From NCBI RefSeq assembly GCF_000732615.1, contig NZ_JPGL01000006.1:212381-276380 (forward strand): DNA of 64,000 bases. The letters run 5' to 3'. Positions 1 through 9,212 of the stretch are shown here, in pieces. A model generated the notes under the pieces. It was not told where the DNA came from and made no database searches. It saw nothing but the letters and a program-made list of their open reading frames with translations. The first letter of the stretch is position 1. Each line of letters opens with the position of its first letter. The DNA is from Burkholderia paludis (GTDB lineage: Bacteria > Pseudomonadota > Gammaproteobacteria > Burkholderiales > Burkholderiaceae). The position numbers and the translations under genes were made by a program.

Positions 1-78
1 AATAAACGTCAGAATTGATTCTGAAGCATGTGAGCCATGTCTTGACGGTTAATCAAGGATATGCGCTGCGGGAGTAAC

Positions 79-103
79 GCTTCATTTAAGTGGCTTCATT
101 TAA
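79..103 (+). promoter_or_regulatory. Direct repeat in the leader of the fimbrial operon
   Basis: The 11-bp word GCTTCATTTAA occurs twice, at 79-89 and 93-103, in an AT-rich stretch just upstream of the pilin start codon. A second AT-rich block precedes it at 1-60. No convincing -35/-10 pair with normal spacing was found. The repeat could be a binding site or simply leader sequence; its role is not known. Confidence 0.3.
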
Positions 104-127
104 ATAAACTGAATCTAGGGTGACTGT

Positions 128-703
128 ATGCAGAAAAAACTCAATGTAGCTCGTTTCATTCAGGGTGCGGCAGCGGTTGCGATCATCGCATCGATGTCGC
201 CGGCGATGGCTGCCGATGGTGAAATCGCATTCAACGGCAAGGTGCTGTCGACCACCTGCACGATCAGCGCGGGCGGCGGTGCGTCCGGCGACAAGAACAT
301 GACGGTCAAGCTGCCGAGCGTGTCGGTGAACGCGCTGGCAAACTCGGGCGACGTGGCAGGCCGCACGCCGTTCTCGATCCAGCTGAGCGGTTGCACGGGC
401 GAGTCGACGAAGGTGTCGACGGTGTTCGAAGCGGGCAGCACGGTCGATACCGCCAGCGGCCGCCTGAACCTCGTGTCGACCGGCGCGGAAGATACCGTCG
501 CGTCGAACGTCCAGATCAGCCTGCTGAACGATGCGCAGGAACAGATCAAGGCAGGCCTCGCGAGCTCGCAGCAGAACTCGCAGGTCGTCGCGCTGAAGGA
601 CGGCGCCGCCACGCTGAACTACTACGCTGAATACCACGCAACCGGCAAGGCAACCGCCGGCTCCGCGAATTCGCGCATCCAGTACTCGCTCGACTACCAG
701 TAA
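128..703 (+). CDS. Major fimbrial subunit (type 1 pilin)
   Basis: Exported structural subunit that would polymerise into the rod of a chaperone-usher fimbria on the outer surface. Residues 1-28 form a signal peptide ending in SPAMA, followed by a pilin domain of about 160 residues. It has the usual Cys pair (CTIS near residue 45 and GCTGE near 89) and ends in an aromatic-rich strand, YSLDYQ, the end that donor-strand chaperones bind. The 191-aa length is normal for FimA-like pilins. The start is supported by AGGGTGA a few bases upstream. It is first in an operon with chaperone, usher and adhesin. A hairpin immediately downstream probably keeps its expression above that of the later genes. Confidence 0.93.
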   Translation: MQKKLNVARFIQGAAAVAIIASMSPAMAADGEIAFNGKVLSTTCTISAGGGASGDKNMTVKLPSVSVNALANSGDVAGRTPFSIQLSGCTGESTKVSTVFEAGSTVDTASGRLNLVSTGAEDTVASNVQISLLNDAQEQIKAGLASSQQNSQVVALKDGAATLNYYAEYHATGKATAGSANSRIQYSLDYQ

Positions 704-713
704 GTCTCGCACG

Positions 714-754
714 GGGAAGCCGCCCGGTATCGTGCAGGGTGGTTTCCCATTTCT
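714..754 (+). terminator. Attenuator-like hairpin between pilin and chaperone
   Basis: GGGAAGCCGCCC (714-725) pairs over 12 positions, two of them G-U, with GGGTGGTTTCCC (737-748), with an 11-nt loop. A short T-containing run (ATTTCT) follows. Its place directly after the pilin gene fits partial termination or 3'-end protection, a common way to make pilin in excess over assembly proteins. Function is inferred. Confidence 0.6.
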
Positions 755-823
755 CCCTGACCCATCTTCAAGCTCGCTCCGCCCGGAGCCGCGGCTTGTA
801 CGATCTACCAAACGAGTTGACCT

Positions 824-1582
824 ATGAACTGGAGGATGCCGAAATCCCTGGCAGCACTCGCGCTATGCGCGACCGTGTGGGCCCAATGCGCACAGGCGAG
901 CGTCGTGGTTACCGGAACGCGTGTCGTTTTTCCGGGCGAGAGCCGTGAAGTCACGGTGCGCCTGATGAACGACGGCAATTCGCCGGCACTCGTTCAGGCG
1001 TGGATCGATACCGGCAACGCGAAGGAGTCGCCGGAACAGATCGTCGTGCCGTTCGCGCTGACGCCGTCGATGTTCCGCCTCGATCCCGGCAAGGGACAGT
1101 CGCTGCGAGTGCTGTATGCCGGCGAGCCGCTGCCTGCCGACCGCGAATCGCTGTTCTGGCTGAACGTGCTGGAAGTGCCGCCGAAAGTGGAAGGCAACGA
1201 CGACGCGAACCGGATTCAACTTGCATTCCGCTCGCGGATCAAAATGATGTATCGGCCGGCAGGATTGCCGGGTAGCGCGGCCAACGCGGCCGACCAGGTG
1301 AGCTGGACGATCGTTTCGAAGCAGGATGGGCGCGGCGTCGCGCTCAAGGCGACCAATGCCGGGCCATACGTCGTGAACCTCGGTGCGATCGAACTCGAGG
1401 CGGAAGGGCGCAAGTACGTGTTGCAACCGGGCTTCATTCGCCCGCAGGATTCCGCCACCTTCGACGTTCAGGAGCTCGGCGCCGTGCCGGCGCGGGCAAC
1501 GGTCGACTACAGCATCATCGACGACTGGGGCGCGATCCGGCCGCCCAAGAAAAGCGATATCGGCGGCAAGCGGAACGACTGA
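824..1582 (+). CDS. Periplasmic fimbrial chaperone (PapD/FimC family)
   Basis: Periplasmic donor-strand chaperone that would fold pilin subunits and deliver them to the usher. A signal peptide of about 25 residues ends in CAQA. The N-terminal Ig-like domain begins with the family signature TGTRVVFPGESREVTV, whose Arg is the conserved subunit-anchoring residue. The second anchoring basic residue lies in RSRIKMMYRP near residue 138. The C-terminal domain ends at residue 252, a normal family length. The gene lies 120 bp after the pilin gene and 148 bp before the usher, on the same strand. The ribosome-binding site is weak, so the start is the least certain part. Confidence 0.93.
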   Translation: MNWRMPKSLAALALCATVWAQCAQASVVVTGTRVVFPGESREVTVRLMNDGNSPALVQAWIDTGNAKESPEQIVVPFALTPSMFRLDPGKGQSLRVLYAGEPLPADRESLFWLNVLEVPPKVEGNDDANRIQLAFRSRIKMMYRPAGLPGSAANAADQVSWTIVSKQDGRGVALKATNAGPYVVNLGAIELEAEGRKYVLQPGFIRPQDSATFDVQELGAVPARATVDYSIIDDWGAIRPPKKSDIGGKRND

Positions 1583-1730
1583 TAACAGGCACGTGTGGCC
1601 CGGTTCGATCGTGCCGGTCACACAGGAAGTACCTGCAGGCTGATTTCGAACTCGTGCGATCCAGCAAACGACATAAATTTCGGACGATCGAATAAAGAAA
1701 TTCGTTATCCGAAGTAAATTCGGAGAAAAA

Positions 1731-4337
1731 ATGAATCGACTTATTGGATGCGGTGCTGGTACGCGCTCTGCGCCGCGCGTCAGTCTGATTACTTCAATGG
1801 TGATGTCGGCGATTGCCGGCTGGCATGCATCCGCCGGCGCCGAACAGGTGCCGCTGGCCGGCGCCGGGAACGCGCAAGCCGTGGCGACCCAGGTGGCGAG
1901 CGTGCAGTTCGACAGCGGCTTCCTGACTGACGGCGGGCGCAACGCGGCCGATCTGTCGCGCTTCGAGAAAGGCAACGCGGTGATGCCGGGCATGTATGCC
2001 GTGGACGTCTACGTGAACGACAACCTTGTCACGAGCACCCAGGTCACGTTCCGCGCGTCCGCGAAGTCGATCGACGCGCAACCGTGTTTCGACGAGCGGC
2101 TGCTGCAGGATATCGGCGTCGACGTCGAACGGCTGCATGCCGATGCGCTCGCGCAATTGCGCGACGGACACGCCTGCATGGCGCTGCCGGACGCGATTCC
2201 CGACGCGCTGGCCGTTTTCACGTTCGACGAGCAGCGGCTCAACCTGAGCATTCCGCAAAGCGTGCTGCGCCGTAGCCCGCGCGGCTACGTCGGCCCGAAT
2301 CGTTGGGATTCCGGCGTGACGATGGGCATGCTGAACTACAACGCGAACCTCTACACGCATCGCAATTCCGGCGGGCCGACGCTCACGCAAGGCTACGTTG
2401 GTCTCACGGCCGGCATGAACCTCGGGCCATGGCATTTCCGGCACGAGGGCTCGTACAACTGGGCGACGGCGGGCGGCGGCAAGTATCAGGATATCGCAAC
2501 CTATGTGCGCCGAGACCTCGCCGCGTTAAAAGCGCAGTTGACCGTTGGCGAATCGTATACGACAGGCGAACTGTTCGATTCGACGCAGTTCCGTGGCGTG
2601 CAGATCGCGTCGGACGACCGGATGCTGCCGGAGTCGATGCGCGGCTATGCGCCGGTCGTTCGCGGCGTGGCGAACAGCAACGCGAAGGTGACGATCCGCC
2701 AGAACGGCGTGACGATTTACGAGACGACCGTCGCGCCGGGCGCGTTCGAGATCGACGACCTGTACGCGACGGGCTACGGTGGCGACCTGAAGGTGACGGT
2801 GACGGAGGCCAACGGTTCGGTTCACCAGTTCAGCGTGCCGTATGCGGCGGTGCCGATGGCGCTGCGGCCCGGCATTCACCGCTACAGCTTCGTCGCGGGG
2901 ACGGTGCGCGATACGCAAAGCGACCGTAATCCGCTGTTCATGCAGGGCACGTGGCAGCAGGGCATCACGAATCTGTTGACCGGGTACGGCGGTGTTACCG
3001 CCGCGCAGGGCTATCTCTCGGTGATGCTCGGCAGCGCGTTCAACACGCCGTTCGGCGCGTTGGGGATGGACGTCACGCAGGCGTCGACCTCGGTGCCGGG
3101 CGTCAAGCGCTTCAACGGGACGAGTGCGCGCGTCAGCTACTCGAAGTCGATCACGCAGACGCAAACCGACGTGACGATCGCCGCCTATCGCTATTCGACC
3201 AGCGGCTATTTCGGGCTGAACGACGCGATGCTCGTGCGCGAACGCGTTGACAACCGGGGGTCGGTCGACTCGGTGGCGCGGCAGCGCAGCCGTGCGTCGT
3301 TGACGGTCAACCAGGCGTTCGGCGACCGCGGCGGCCGGCTGGCGCTCTCCGTGTCGGCGATGAATTACTGGAATCGCGGCGGTTCGGACGTCAGCTACTC
3401 GGCGTCCTATTCGAACACGTTCCGCAACGTCAGCTACGGCGTTTCGGTGCTTCGCCAGCAGAACAGCATGGGCCGGAACGAAACGCAGTACTACGTGAGC
3501 GCGACGATCCCGCTCGGCAAGACGTCGTCGACGATGGCGACGACGAGCTTCTCGCACAACACGAACGGCCAGACGCAGGCGCTCGCGACGGTGTCGGGCT
3601 CGTCGCTTCACGACGATCGGCTGTCGTACAGCGTGACGGCGAACCGCTCGTCCGGCGGTGGCGGCAGCGCGAGCAACGACGGCAGCGGCTCGGTCGTCTA
3701 TCGCGGCGCCTATGGCGAAGTATCGGCCACGGCGGGCGCCGGCACCGGCTATCAACAGGGCTCGCTCGGCATCCGCGGCGGAGTGGTCGCGCACCGTGGC
3801 GGCATCACGTTCGCGCAGCCGCTGTCGGAAACCTTCGCGATCGTCAATGCGCCGGATGCGGCGGGTGCGCGCGTGCTCAATTCACCGGGCGCGCGTGTCG
3901 ACTGGCGCGGGTATGCGGTCGTGCCCTATCTGACGCCGTATTCGATGAATGCGATCGAACTCGATCCGGAAGGTTTGTCGACCGACGTCGAAATCAAGGC
4001 GACGACGCAGCAGATTGCGCCGCGCGCCGGTGCGGTGCCGATGCTGTCGTTCCAGACGATATCGGGAAAATCGGCGGTGATCGACGCGCGTCGTGCGGAC
4101 GGCGGCACGCTGCCGTTCGGCGCGGCGGTGGTCGATGCGTCGGGCAAGGAAATTGGCGTCGTCGGGCAGGGTGGCCGGATATTCGCGCGCGGGCTCGACG
4201 ACAACGGGACGCTGACCGTGCGCTGGAGCGAAGACGCGAACGCGCTGTGTTCAATCCGATACGCGTTGCCTGTCGCAAAAAGCAGCGCGCGAAACAATGC
4301 CGTGCGGCGGTTCGATGCGGTGTGCGATGCGCAGTGA
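1731..4337 (+). CDS. Fimbrial outer-membrane usher (FimD/PapC family)
   Basis: Outer-membrane pore that receives chaperone-subunit complexes and extrudes the fimbria. After an N-terminal export segment of roughly 40 residues comes the usher N-terminal domain (VQFDSGFL, then RFEKGNAVMPGMYAVDVYVN). The long central beta-barrel carries the plug-region motif (RGYAPVVRGVANSNAKVTIRQ, near residues 303-323), and two C-terminal domains follow. The length of 868 aa is normal. The start follows a clear GGAG six bases upstream. The spacer before it is AT-rich and contains the arms TTCGGA and TCCGAA. It shares the operon with chaperone and adhesin. Confidence 0.95.
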   Translation: MNRLIGCGAGTRSAPRVSLITSMVMSAIAGWHASAGAEQVPLAGAGNAQAVATQVASVQFDSGFLTDGGRNAADLSRFEKGNAVMPGMYAVDVYVNDNLVTSTQVTFRASAKSIDAQPCFDERLLQDIGVDVERLHADALAQLRDGHACMALPDAIPDALAVFTFDEQRLNLSIPQSVLRRSPRGYVGPNRWDSGVTMGMLNYNANLYTHRNSGGPTLTQGYVGLTAGMNLGPWHFRHEGSYNWATAGGGKYQDIATYVRRDLAALKAQLTVGESYTTGELFDSTQFRGVQIASDDRMLPESMRGYAPVVRGVANSNAKVTIRQNGVTIYETTVAPGAFEIDDLYATGYGGDLKVTVTEANGSVHQFSVPYAAVPMALRPGIHRYSFVAGTVRDTQSDRNPLFMQGTWQQGITNLLTGYGGVTAAQGYLSVMLGSAFNTPFGALGMDVTQASTSVPGVKRFNGTSARVSYSKSITQTQTDVTIAAYRYSTSGYFGLNDAMLVRERVDNRGSVDSVARQRSRASLTVNQAFGDRGGRLALSVSAMNYWNRGGSDVSYSASYSNTFRNVSYGVSVLRQQNSMGRNETQYYVSATIPLGKTSSTMATTSFSHNTNGQTQALATVSGSSLHDDRLSYSVTANRSSGGGGSASNDGSGSVVYRGAYGEVSATAGAGTGYQQGSLGIRGGVVAHRGGITFAQPLSETFAIVNAPDAAGARVLNSPGARVDWRGYAVVPYLTPYSMNAIELDPEGLSTDVEIKATTQQIAPRAGAVPMLSFQTISGKSAVIDARRADGGTLPFGAAVVDASGKEIGVVGQGGRIFARGLDDNGTLTVRWSEDANALCSIRYALPVAKSSARNNAVRRFDAVCDAQ

Positions 4338-4368
4338 CATGTCTCCGGGTTTGCCGACACGGCGACCG

Positions 4369-4392
4369 GGCGGCGCTTCACGTAGCGCCGCC
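4369..4392 (+). other. Intercistronic stem-loop between usher and adhesin
   Basis: Perfect 9-bp arms GGCGGCGCT (4369-4377) and AGCGCCGCC (4384-4392) with a 6-nt loop lie between the usher stop and the adhesin start. There is no T-run, so an mRNA-processing or stabilising role is more likely than termination. Confidence 0.55.
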
Positions 4393-4437
4393 GCCGTGCG
4401 ATCCGATAGTGAATACCAGGAAAGAGGAAGTGACGAG

Positions 4438-5373
4438 ATGACGACAAACGACTTGACGCGACCGCGCCGGATGCGCGCGCTATGCACGATGGTGCCGCTC
4501 GTGTTGCTGGCGGCTGGAGCATTGCAATCGGCGCGGGCGACCGACATCACTGCATTCGGGATGGAGATTGCGTTCCCGAGGATCACTGCCAGTTATGTCG
4601 TGCTGGGGCGGCATTACATTTCGCCGATGGAGGCGTGCGGGTTATCGAAGTGCTCCATAATTTCAAACTTACTCTTCCCCTATGGTGGTTCCGCGTGGGG
4701 AAATGGCCCGGCGATTGCGACGAACGTGACGGGTGTGTTGGCGCGTCTGTTGGTCGAAGGAAAACCCATTGATAACCAAGAGGCTACGCCTGAAAAACGG
4801 ATCGAATTCTCTCAACCGCTCGAAGTGCAACTGCTTAGCGGCGGCACTCCCATTCAAAGGGGATCGCTAGGGACGACCAGGTCGGGCTATTTCTCGCTCT
4901 ATATGGCCAACGGCCGCGAATTGAATATCTACCTTCAGGGATCAGTCACGCCGATCGACGGCACCTGCTCGACGCCGGCGCAGAATGTGACGTTGCCGGG
5001 TGCACTGTTGAATAAATTCGGCGACGTCGGTTCGACTGTGGGTGCTCACAGTTTCCAGATCCGGGTCGAGAATTGTCCGAAGGGATACAACCGGGTCGGC
5101 TATGTACTCCAGCCGCGTGGCGGCGCGATCGCGAATGCCCCGGGGGTGTTGCCGCTCGGCACCGGGTCGACCGCCAGCGGCGTGAAGCTCCGGATTACCG
5201 ACGACAAGGGCGTGCCGGCGACTTTCGGCACCTCGATCAAGCTGAATGCCTACGAAAAGGCCACGGGCGGTTCGTATGCGGTTCCGATGCTGGCATCGTA
5301 TATCAAGACCGATGCGAAGGTTACGCTGGGCACGGTAAGCGGTGCGATGACCGTGTTGCTGGATTATCAGTGA
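4438..5373 (+). CDS. Fimbrial tip adhesin / minor pilin
   Basis: Likely two-domain tip subunit. The start at 4438 is preferred because AGGAAG lies just upstream and a good signal peptide follows (hydrophobic LVLLAAGALQ, then SARA). Residues about 31-170 form a variable N-terminal domain without recognisable motifs, presumably receptor-binding. The C-terminal part from about CSTPAQNVTLPG is a pilin domain with two Cys (CSTP and ENCPKG). It ends in TVLLDYQ, matching the terminal strand of the major pilin, as expected for chaperone binding. DNA in the 4600-4870 segment is clearly less GC-rich than the rest of the operon, which suggests diversification or import of the binding domain. The ligand cannot be read from the sequence. 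Confidence 0.85.
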   Translation: MTTNDLTRPRRMRALCTMVPLVLLAAGALQSARATDITAFGMEIAFPRITASYVVLGRHYISPMEACGLSKCSIISNLLFPYGGSAWGNGPAIATNVTGVLARLLVEGKPIDNQEATPEKRIEFSQPLEVQLLSGGTPIQRGSLGTTRSGYFSLYMANGRELNIYLQGSVTPIDGTCSTPAQNVTLPGALLNKFGDVGSTVGAHSFQIRVENCPKGYNRVGYVLQPRGGAIANAPGVLPLGTGSTASGVKLRITDDKGVPATFGTSIKLNAYEKATGGSYAVPMLASYIKTDAKVTLGTVSGAMTVLLDYQ

Positions 5374-5753
5374 GAATAGGGCGGCGTTCGCGTTTGGCAC
5401 GTGTTGTCGAGATCGAATCGACGGGGCGTGGTACAGCGATATCGATGCCGGCGTGACGGATTCGCATCACGACGATGGCCGAGCCGATTGATCGGCGCAT
5501 GGCCACGGCGGTCGGCGAGAAGCAAGGCGAGGGGCAATTTCCGATATCACGGCGGTTGCCTGGTTTGACGAATGCGAGGGTGAACCCGTTTCCGGGCTTC
5601 ATTCCTCGCATTTTTATATGCTGGAAGCATAGGCCGACGAACCGACGGCAGTTCAGTCCTTTCGATCACCGGCTTCGCCGAGATGAGCGTATTGAGTCGC
5701 CTACCGCGTGCATTTCTCATGCGCTCTGTCGGGCGTGGACGAAATCTGCGCGA
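5374..5753. other. Convergent spacer, fimbrial operon / exopolysaccharide operon
   Basis: 380 bp between two convergent transcription units. It holds the strong terminator at 5571-5615. I see no gene or other signal in the remainder. Confidence 0.6.
5571..5615 (+). terminator. Rho-independent terminator of the fimbrial operon
   Basis: AATGCGAGG (5571-5579) pairs with CCTCGCATT (5604-5612). The stem continues inward through TGAA/TTCA and CCCG/CGGG around a TTTC loop, interrupted only by small bulges. The run TTTTT follows at once (5611-5615). This is the strongest intrinsic terminator in the window. Confidence 0.88.
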
Positions 5754-6791
5754 TCAGGGGGGTGTCGTCGGTTTGCGCGACGCCGAGGTATGTCGGTTCA
5801 GCGCCGCTACCATCGGTCGTTCGATCCGGACGTGGCAGACATGCCCGGCCACGCAGACGATGACCAGGATGGCGCACGCACCAACGATGCCGGCCCCCGT
5901 CTGGAGGCCCGCGCGCATCCCGAGAATCTTGTCGGCGATGCCGATGACGTACGGATGGATCAGATAGATCGAATAACTGGCGGACCCGAGCGCCGCCACC
6001 ATCCGGTTCGTGATCGTCCGGTTGCGCATGTCGAGCGCGACCAGCGCAACGATCAGCACGCACGACGGCACGCCCCATAGCGCGATCCGTGTGAATGCCT
6101 GCGGCGTACCGTATACGGCGTGGGACAGCGGAATCGTCATGACCGCGCCGACCGCCACGACCGCCCATACCGGTGCGGCGATGCGGCTCGCGATGCCGGT
6201 TTGCAGCACCCGGTACGCGACGACACCCAGGCCGAACTCCAGCACGACCGGACGCCCGAGATGATCGACGACGGTGCCGGGCGTGCCGTCGATCTCGATC
6301 CACAGCCACAATGACGCGAGCATCAGCGCGGCGCACGCCGTCGCACGGCGGGCGCGAACCAGCACGAGACTCGCCGCAACGGCGAGGTAGAACAGCATTT
6401 CGTATTCGAGGGTCCAGCCGTTCAGGTTCAGCGGGCCCCATTGGCCGTTTTCCTTGACGTACGGCACGAACAGCAGCGATTTGACCAGGTATTCGGGCGC
6501 GGCCGTCGTCGTGTTCAGCCATTGCGGACGCAGCACGGCGATCGCGTAGATGCCGATCGTCGTCAGCCAGTAGAGCGGCACGATCCGGATCAGGCGCTTG
6601 CGAAAGAACGCACGGCCTTCGTCCGGTGCGACCCACGACATGATGAATCCGCTGATCACGAAGAAGACGTCGACGCCGGCCTGCCCGAACGGCAGCACGT
6701 GCATGTGATAGGCGACCACCGAGAGCGCGGCGAGTGCGCGCGCGCCCTGGATGTTCGGGAAGAACGCGCGTTCGCGCATGGCGTCACGCAT
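5754..6791 (-). CDS. Exopolysaccharide O-acyltransferase (acyltransferase family 3)
   Basis: Integral-membrane acyltransferase likely adding acetyl or another acyl group to the polysaccharide repeat unit at the inner membrane. The start at 6791 gives 345 aa and begins MRDAMRERAFFPNIQGARAL, the normal start of the family. The motif VVAYHMHVLPFGQAGVDVFF carries the conserved His, and FFVISGFIMSW follows. About ten membrane segments are visible, with the late motif GSASYSIYLIHPYV typical of the family. It overlaps the end of the preceding polymerase-like gene by 8 bp and is last in the operon. The acyl donor and the sugar position are unknown. Confidence 0.88.
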   Translation of the reverse strand: MRDAMRERAFFPNIQGARALAALSVVAYHMHVLPFGQAGVDVFFVISGFIMSWVAPDEGRAFFRKRLIRIVPLYWLTTIGIYAIAVLRPQWLNTTTAAPEYLVKSLLFVPYVKENGQWGPLNLNGWTLEYEMLFYLAVAASLVLVRARRATACAALMLASLWLWIEIDGTPGTVVDHLGRPVVLEFGLGVVAYRVLQTGIASRIAAPVWAVVAVGAVMTIPLSHAVYGTPQAFTRIALWGVPSCVLIVALVALDMRNRTITNRMVAALGSASYSIYLIHPYVIGIADKILGMRAGLQTGAGIVGACAILVIVCVAGHVCHVRIERPMVAALNRHTSASRKPTTPP

Positions 6792-7923
6792 GCCGCCCTC
6801 GCGACGGGCGGTCGTGACGTCGGGCGGGGGGCGTGCCGGGGACGGCGGCCGGGGCGTCGACGACGGCGATGCCGGGCGCATCGGGTCGCCGGCCCGGCCT
6901 GCGCGCCGGGCGCGACACCGTCGCGAACTGTACGGCGCACAGCAGCGCCGCGCTCGACAGATGGCGCGTGTAGCTGCCCAGGTCGGGCTCGAACAGCATC
7001 GACACCGCGATGTGCCCGACGACGAGCGCGGCGAGCACGTCGCGGGCAGGCTTCGTGTCATGGCGCGCACGGCGCCACACGGCGGCCAGCGCGATCCAGA
7101 CGAACACCTGCATCGCGATTTCCTTCGGCCCCGGCGAGAACAGCACGGGCAGATTCAGCCGCGACAGCGCGTACAGGTAGTTCATGCAGAACGCGCCGAA
7201 CGAATCCGGCGCGACGAGGTTGTGGAAGCTGGTGCGCGCGCCGAACGGGGAGCCGTGTGCGAGATAGTCGGCCGCCATGTCGCGCGGATGCTGCAGCAGG
7301 TAATAGATGTCGTTCGGCAGCAGGAACAGCGCGAGCAGTGCGGCGAGCATCAGCCAGGTCCTGCGGCCCCACGATCCGCGCCGAAACAGCAGCGCGGCGA
7401 GTGCGATCGCGAGAATCAGCGCGAAATAGCCGCGCACGACGGCCGCGTAGCCGCCGTACAGCACGACGGCGGCCGTGACGGTGACGAACATGGAGCGGCG
7501 CTGCGCGACGCGGGCGAGCACGATGGCCATCAGCACGACGAGCGTGTCCTTGCTCGCGACGAACAGGTTGAAGAATACGCACGGCGCGAGCAGCACGAGG
7601 CTCGCGACGAACGACCCGACGCGGCGCGCGTGCGCGATCGTCATCCAGATGCACAGCGCACCGATCGCGGCGGTCAGCACGTGCGTGCCGGAAGCGCCCA
7701 GCATCGCGTAGAACTTCGCGACCGCATCGAACGACGTGCCGTCGTAGTCGCCGGACCCGCCGATCTGGCTCTGGATCTTGTCGGCGTCCCGGAACACGTA
7801 TTCGGGGAGAAACGCGCCGGCCTTTGCATAGACGATCCAGTACAGCAATACGGCCAGCGTCGCGATCGCGGATCTCAATCCCCGGCTGAGCGCGGGCCCG
7901 GCTTCGGTCAGCTTATGCAGCAT
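6784..7923 (-). CDS. Putative Wzy-type polysaccharide polymerase, multispanning membrane protein
   Basis: A 379-aa protein with many hydrophobic segments from residue 15 (RSAIATLAVLLYWIVYAKAG) almost to the end and a Pro/Arg-rich C-terminal tail from about residue 340. Similarity alone does not name it. Its place between flippase and acyltransferase, and the absence of any other polymerase candidate in the operon, suggest Wzy, the periplasmic enzyme that joins lipid-linked repeat units. The start at 7923 overlaps the flippase stop by 11 bp. Other membrane functions in polysaccharide export are possible. Confidence 0.65.
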   Translation of the reverse strand: MLHKLTEAGPALSRGLRSAIATLAVLLYWIVYAKAGAFLPEYVFRDADKIQSQIGGSGDYDGTSFDAVAKFYAMLGASGTHVLTAAIGALCIWMTIAHARRVGSFVASLVLLAPCVFFNLFVASKDTLVVLMAIVLARVAQRRSMFVTVTAAVVLYGGYAAVVRGYFALILAIALAALLFRRGSWGRRTWLMLAALLALFLLPNDIYYLLQHPRDMAADYLAHGSPFGARTSFHNLVAPDSFGAFCMNYLYALSRLNLPVLFSPGPKEIAMQVFVWIALAAVWRRARHDTKPARDVLAALVVGHIAVSMLFEPDLGSYTRHLSSAALLCAVQFATVSRPARRPGRRPDAPGIAVVDAPAAVPGTPPARRHDRPSRGRHA

Positions 7924-9196
7924 CGGGCAGGGTCTCCAGGGTTGCGCGCGGCGTGCCGGCGCGTGCGCCACGCGCGACGAGCCGTGCGAGCACGGCGACG
8001 ATCGCGACGCTGGCGGTCAGGTGCGCGAGCGCGGCGCCCGGCATGCCGAAATGCACGGTCAGGAACCAGGCGGCCGGCACGCAGACGACTGCGACGACGC
8101 CCATCGACAGCATCGTCGCGAGCCCGGCGCGCAGCGCGATCGCCGCGGTCCACAGCACGTCCGCGACCGCGCGCAGCACGAACGACGCGAGCAGCACCGC
8201 GAGCAGGGCGACTTCCCGCGTGTCGCCCGATTGGTGCGCGAGGCGGAACAGGTCGTCTTGAACGGCAAGGATGGCGACGCCGGACAGGGCGGCAACGCCC
8301 GCGCTTGCTACCGTCGCGCGTCGAATGCGTGTCCGCAGCCGGCCGGGTTCGTCCGCGAGCGTGCGCACGAAGCCGGGCCCGGCCGCGACGACGACGGTCG
8401 AGAACGCGACCGCCTGCACGGCGTTGGCGATCGACCACACGAAGATGTAGCGGCCGAGCGCGGCCGCGTCCGCGTGACTGCCGGCCAAGAAGCGTTCGAG
8501 ATATTGCAGCAGCGACAGTACGATGCCCGCCGCGTAGAACGGCAGGCCGTTCAGCCAGACGCCGAGCATGCGGCGTGCGGGCGGCGACGCGTCGAACCGG
8601 GCGGGGCGGTGCGCGTGGCGCGCGTGCGCGCGGACGACGCGCCACGACGCGGCGACGACGCATGCGTTGCAGGCGAACCAGAGCGCGAAGACGGTATCGA
8701 TCGAACGCACCGCGCCGGCGAGCAGCCCGGCGCACGCGACGCCGGCCCATGCGCCGGTGCGGGCGAACAGCAGCAGCGAACCGGCGCGCGGGCGATGCAG
8801 CGAATAGACCCAGGCGTTCGTTTCGGAGGCCGCATGCTCGGAGAGCGCGACGAGCGCGATCCAGGTCGCCACGGGAGGCGGCATGCCGAACGCGTCGACG
8901 CGGAGGCCGGCAAGCGGCGCGATGGCGAGCGCCGCGCAGACGACGAGATAGAGCGTGCAGAACACGACGCCCAACGCGCGGGCATCGTGGATCGCGGGCA
9001 GCGGGTCGCGCAGGCTGAGGCGGCGGTTGAGTTCCGAACTGAAACCGAGGCCGAGCAGTTTCGACGCGATGACCGACGCGGCGACCGCGAGGCCGTAGGC
9101 GGCAACCGCGTCGAAGCCGAGCGTGCGTGCGACGACGAGCGTCAGGCCGAACTTCAGGCCGAGCGCGGCGAACCGGAGAAAAAGTCGAATGAGCAT
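7913..9196 (-). CDS. Wzx-type polysaccharide flippase / lipopolysaccharide exporter family membrane protein
   Basis: A 427-aa membrane protein with about twelve hydrophobic helices, beginning MLIRLFLRFAALGLKFGL and matching the PST/MATE-like layout of Wzx proteins. It would move the undecaprenyl-diphosphate-linked repeat unit across the inner membrane. Support comes from length, helix pattern and operon position between the pyruvyltransferase and the putative polymerase. It starts 16 bp after the pyruvyltransferase stop. Confidence 0.8.
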   Translation of the reverse strand: MLIRLFLRFAALGLKFGLTLVVARTLGFDAVAAYGLAVAASVIASKLLGLGFSSELNRRLSLRDPLPAIHDARALGVVFCTLYLVVCAALAIAPLAGLRVDAFGMPPPVATWIALVALSEHAASETNAWVYSLHRPRAGSLLLFARTGAWAGVACAGLLAGAVRSIDTVFALWFACNACVVAASWRVVRAHARHAHRPARFDASPPARRMLGVWLNGLPFYAAGIVLSLLQYLERFLAGSHADAAALGRYIFVWSIANAVQAVAFSTVVVAAGPGFVRTLADEPGRLRTRIRRATVASAGVAALSGVAILAVQDDLFRLAHQSGDTREVALLAVLLASFVLRAVADVLWTAAIALRAGLATMLSMGVVAVVCVPAAWFLTVHFGMPGAALAHLTASVAIVAVLARLVARGARAGTPRATLETLPDAA

Positions 9197-9212
9197 CGGG
9201 GATCCGCCGTCG

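Noticed and set aside
6751..9018. 755-codon open frame on the plus strand across the exopolysaccharide genes
   Set aside because: Arg/Gly/Glu-rich antisense shadow of the acyltransferase, polymerase and flippase genes; typical of GC3-rich DNA, with no family-like sequence.
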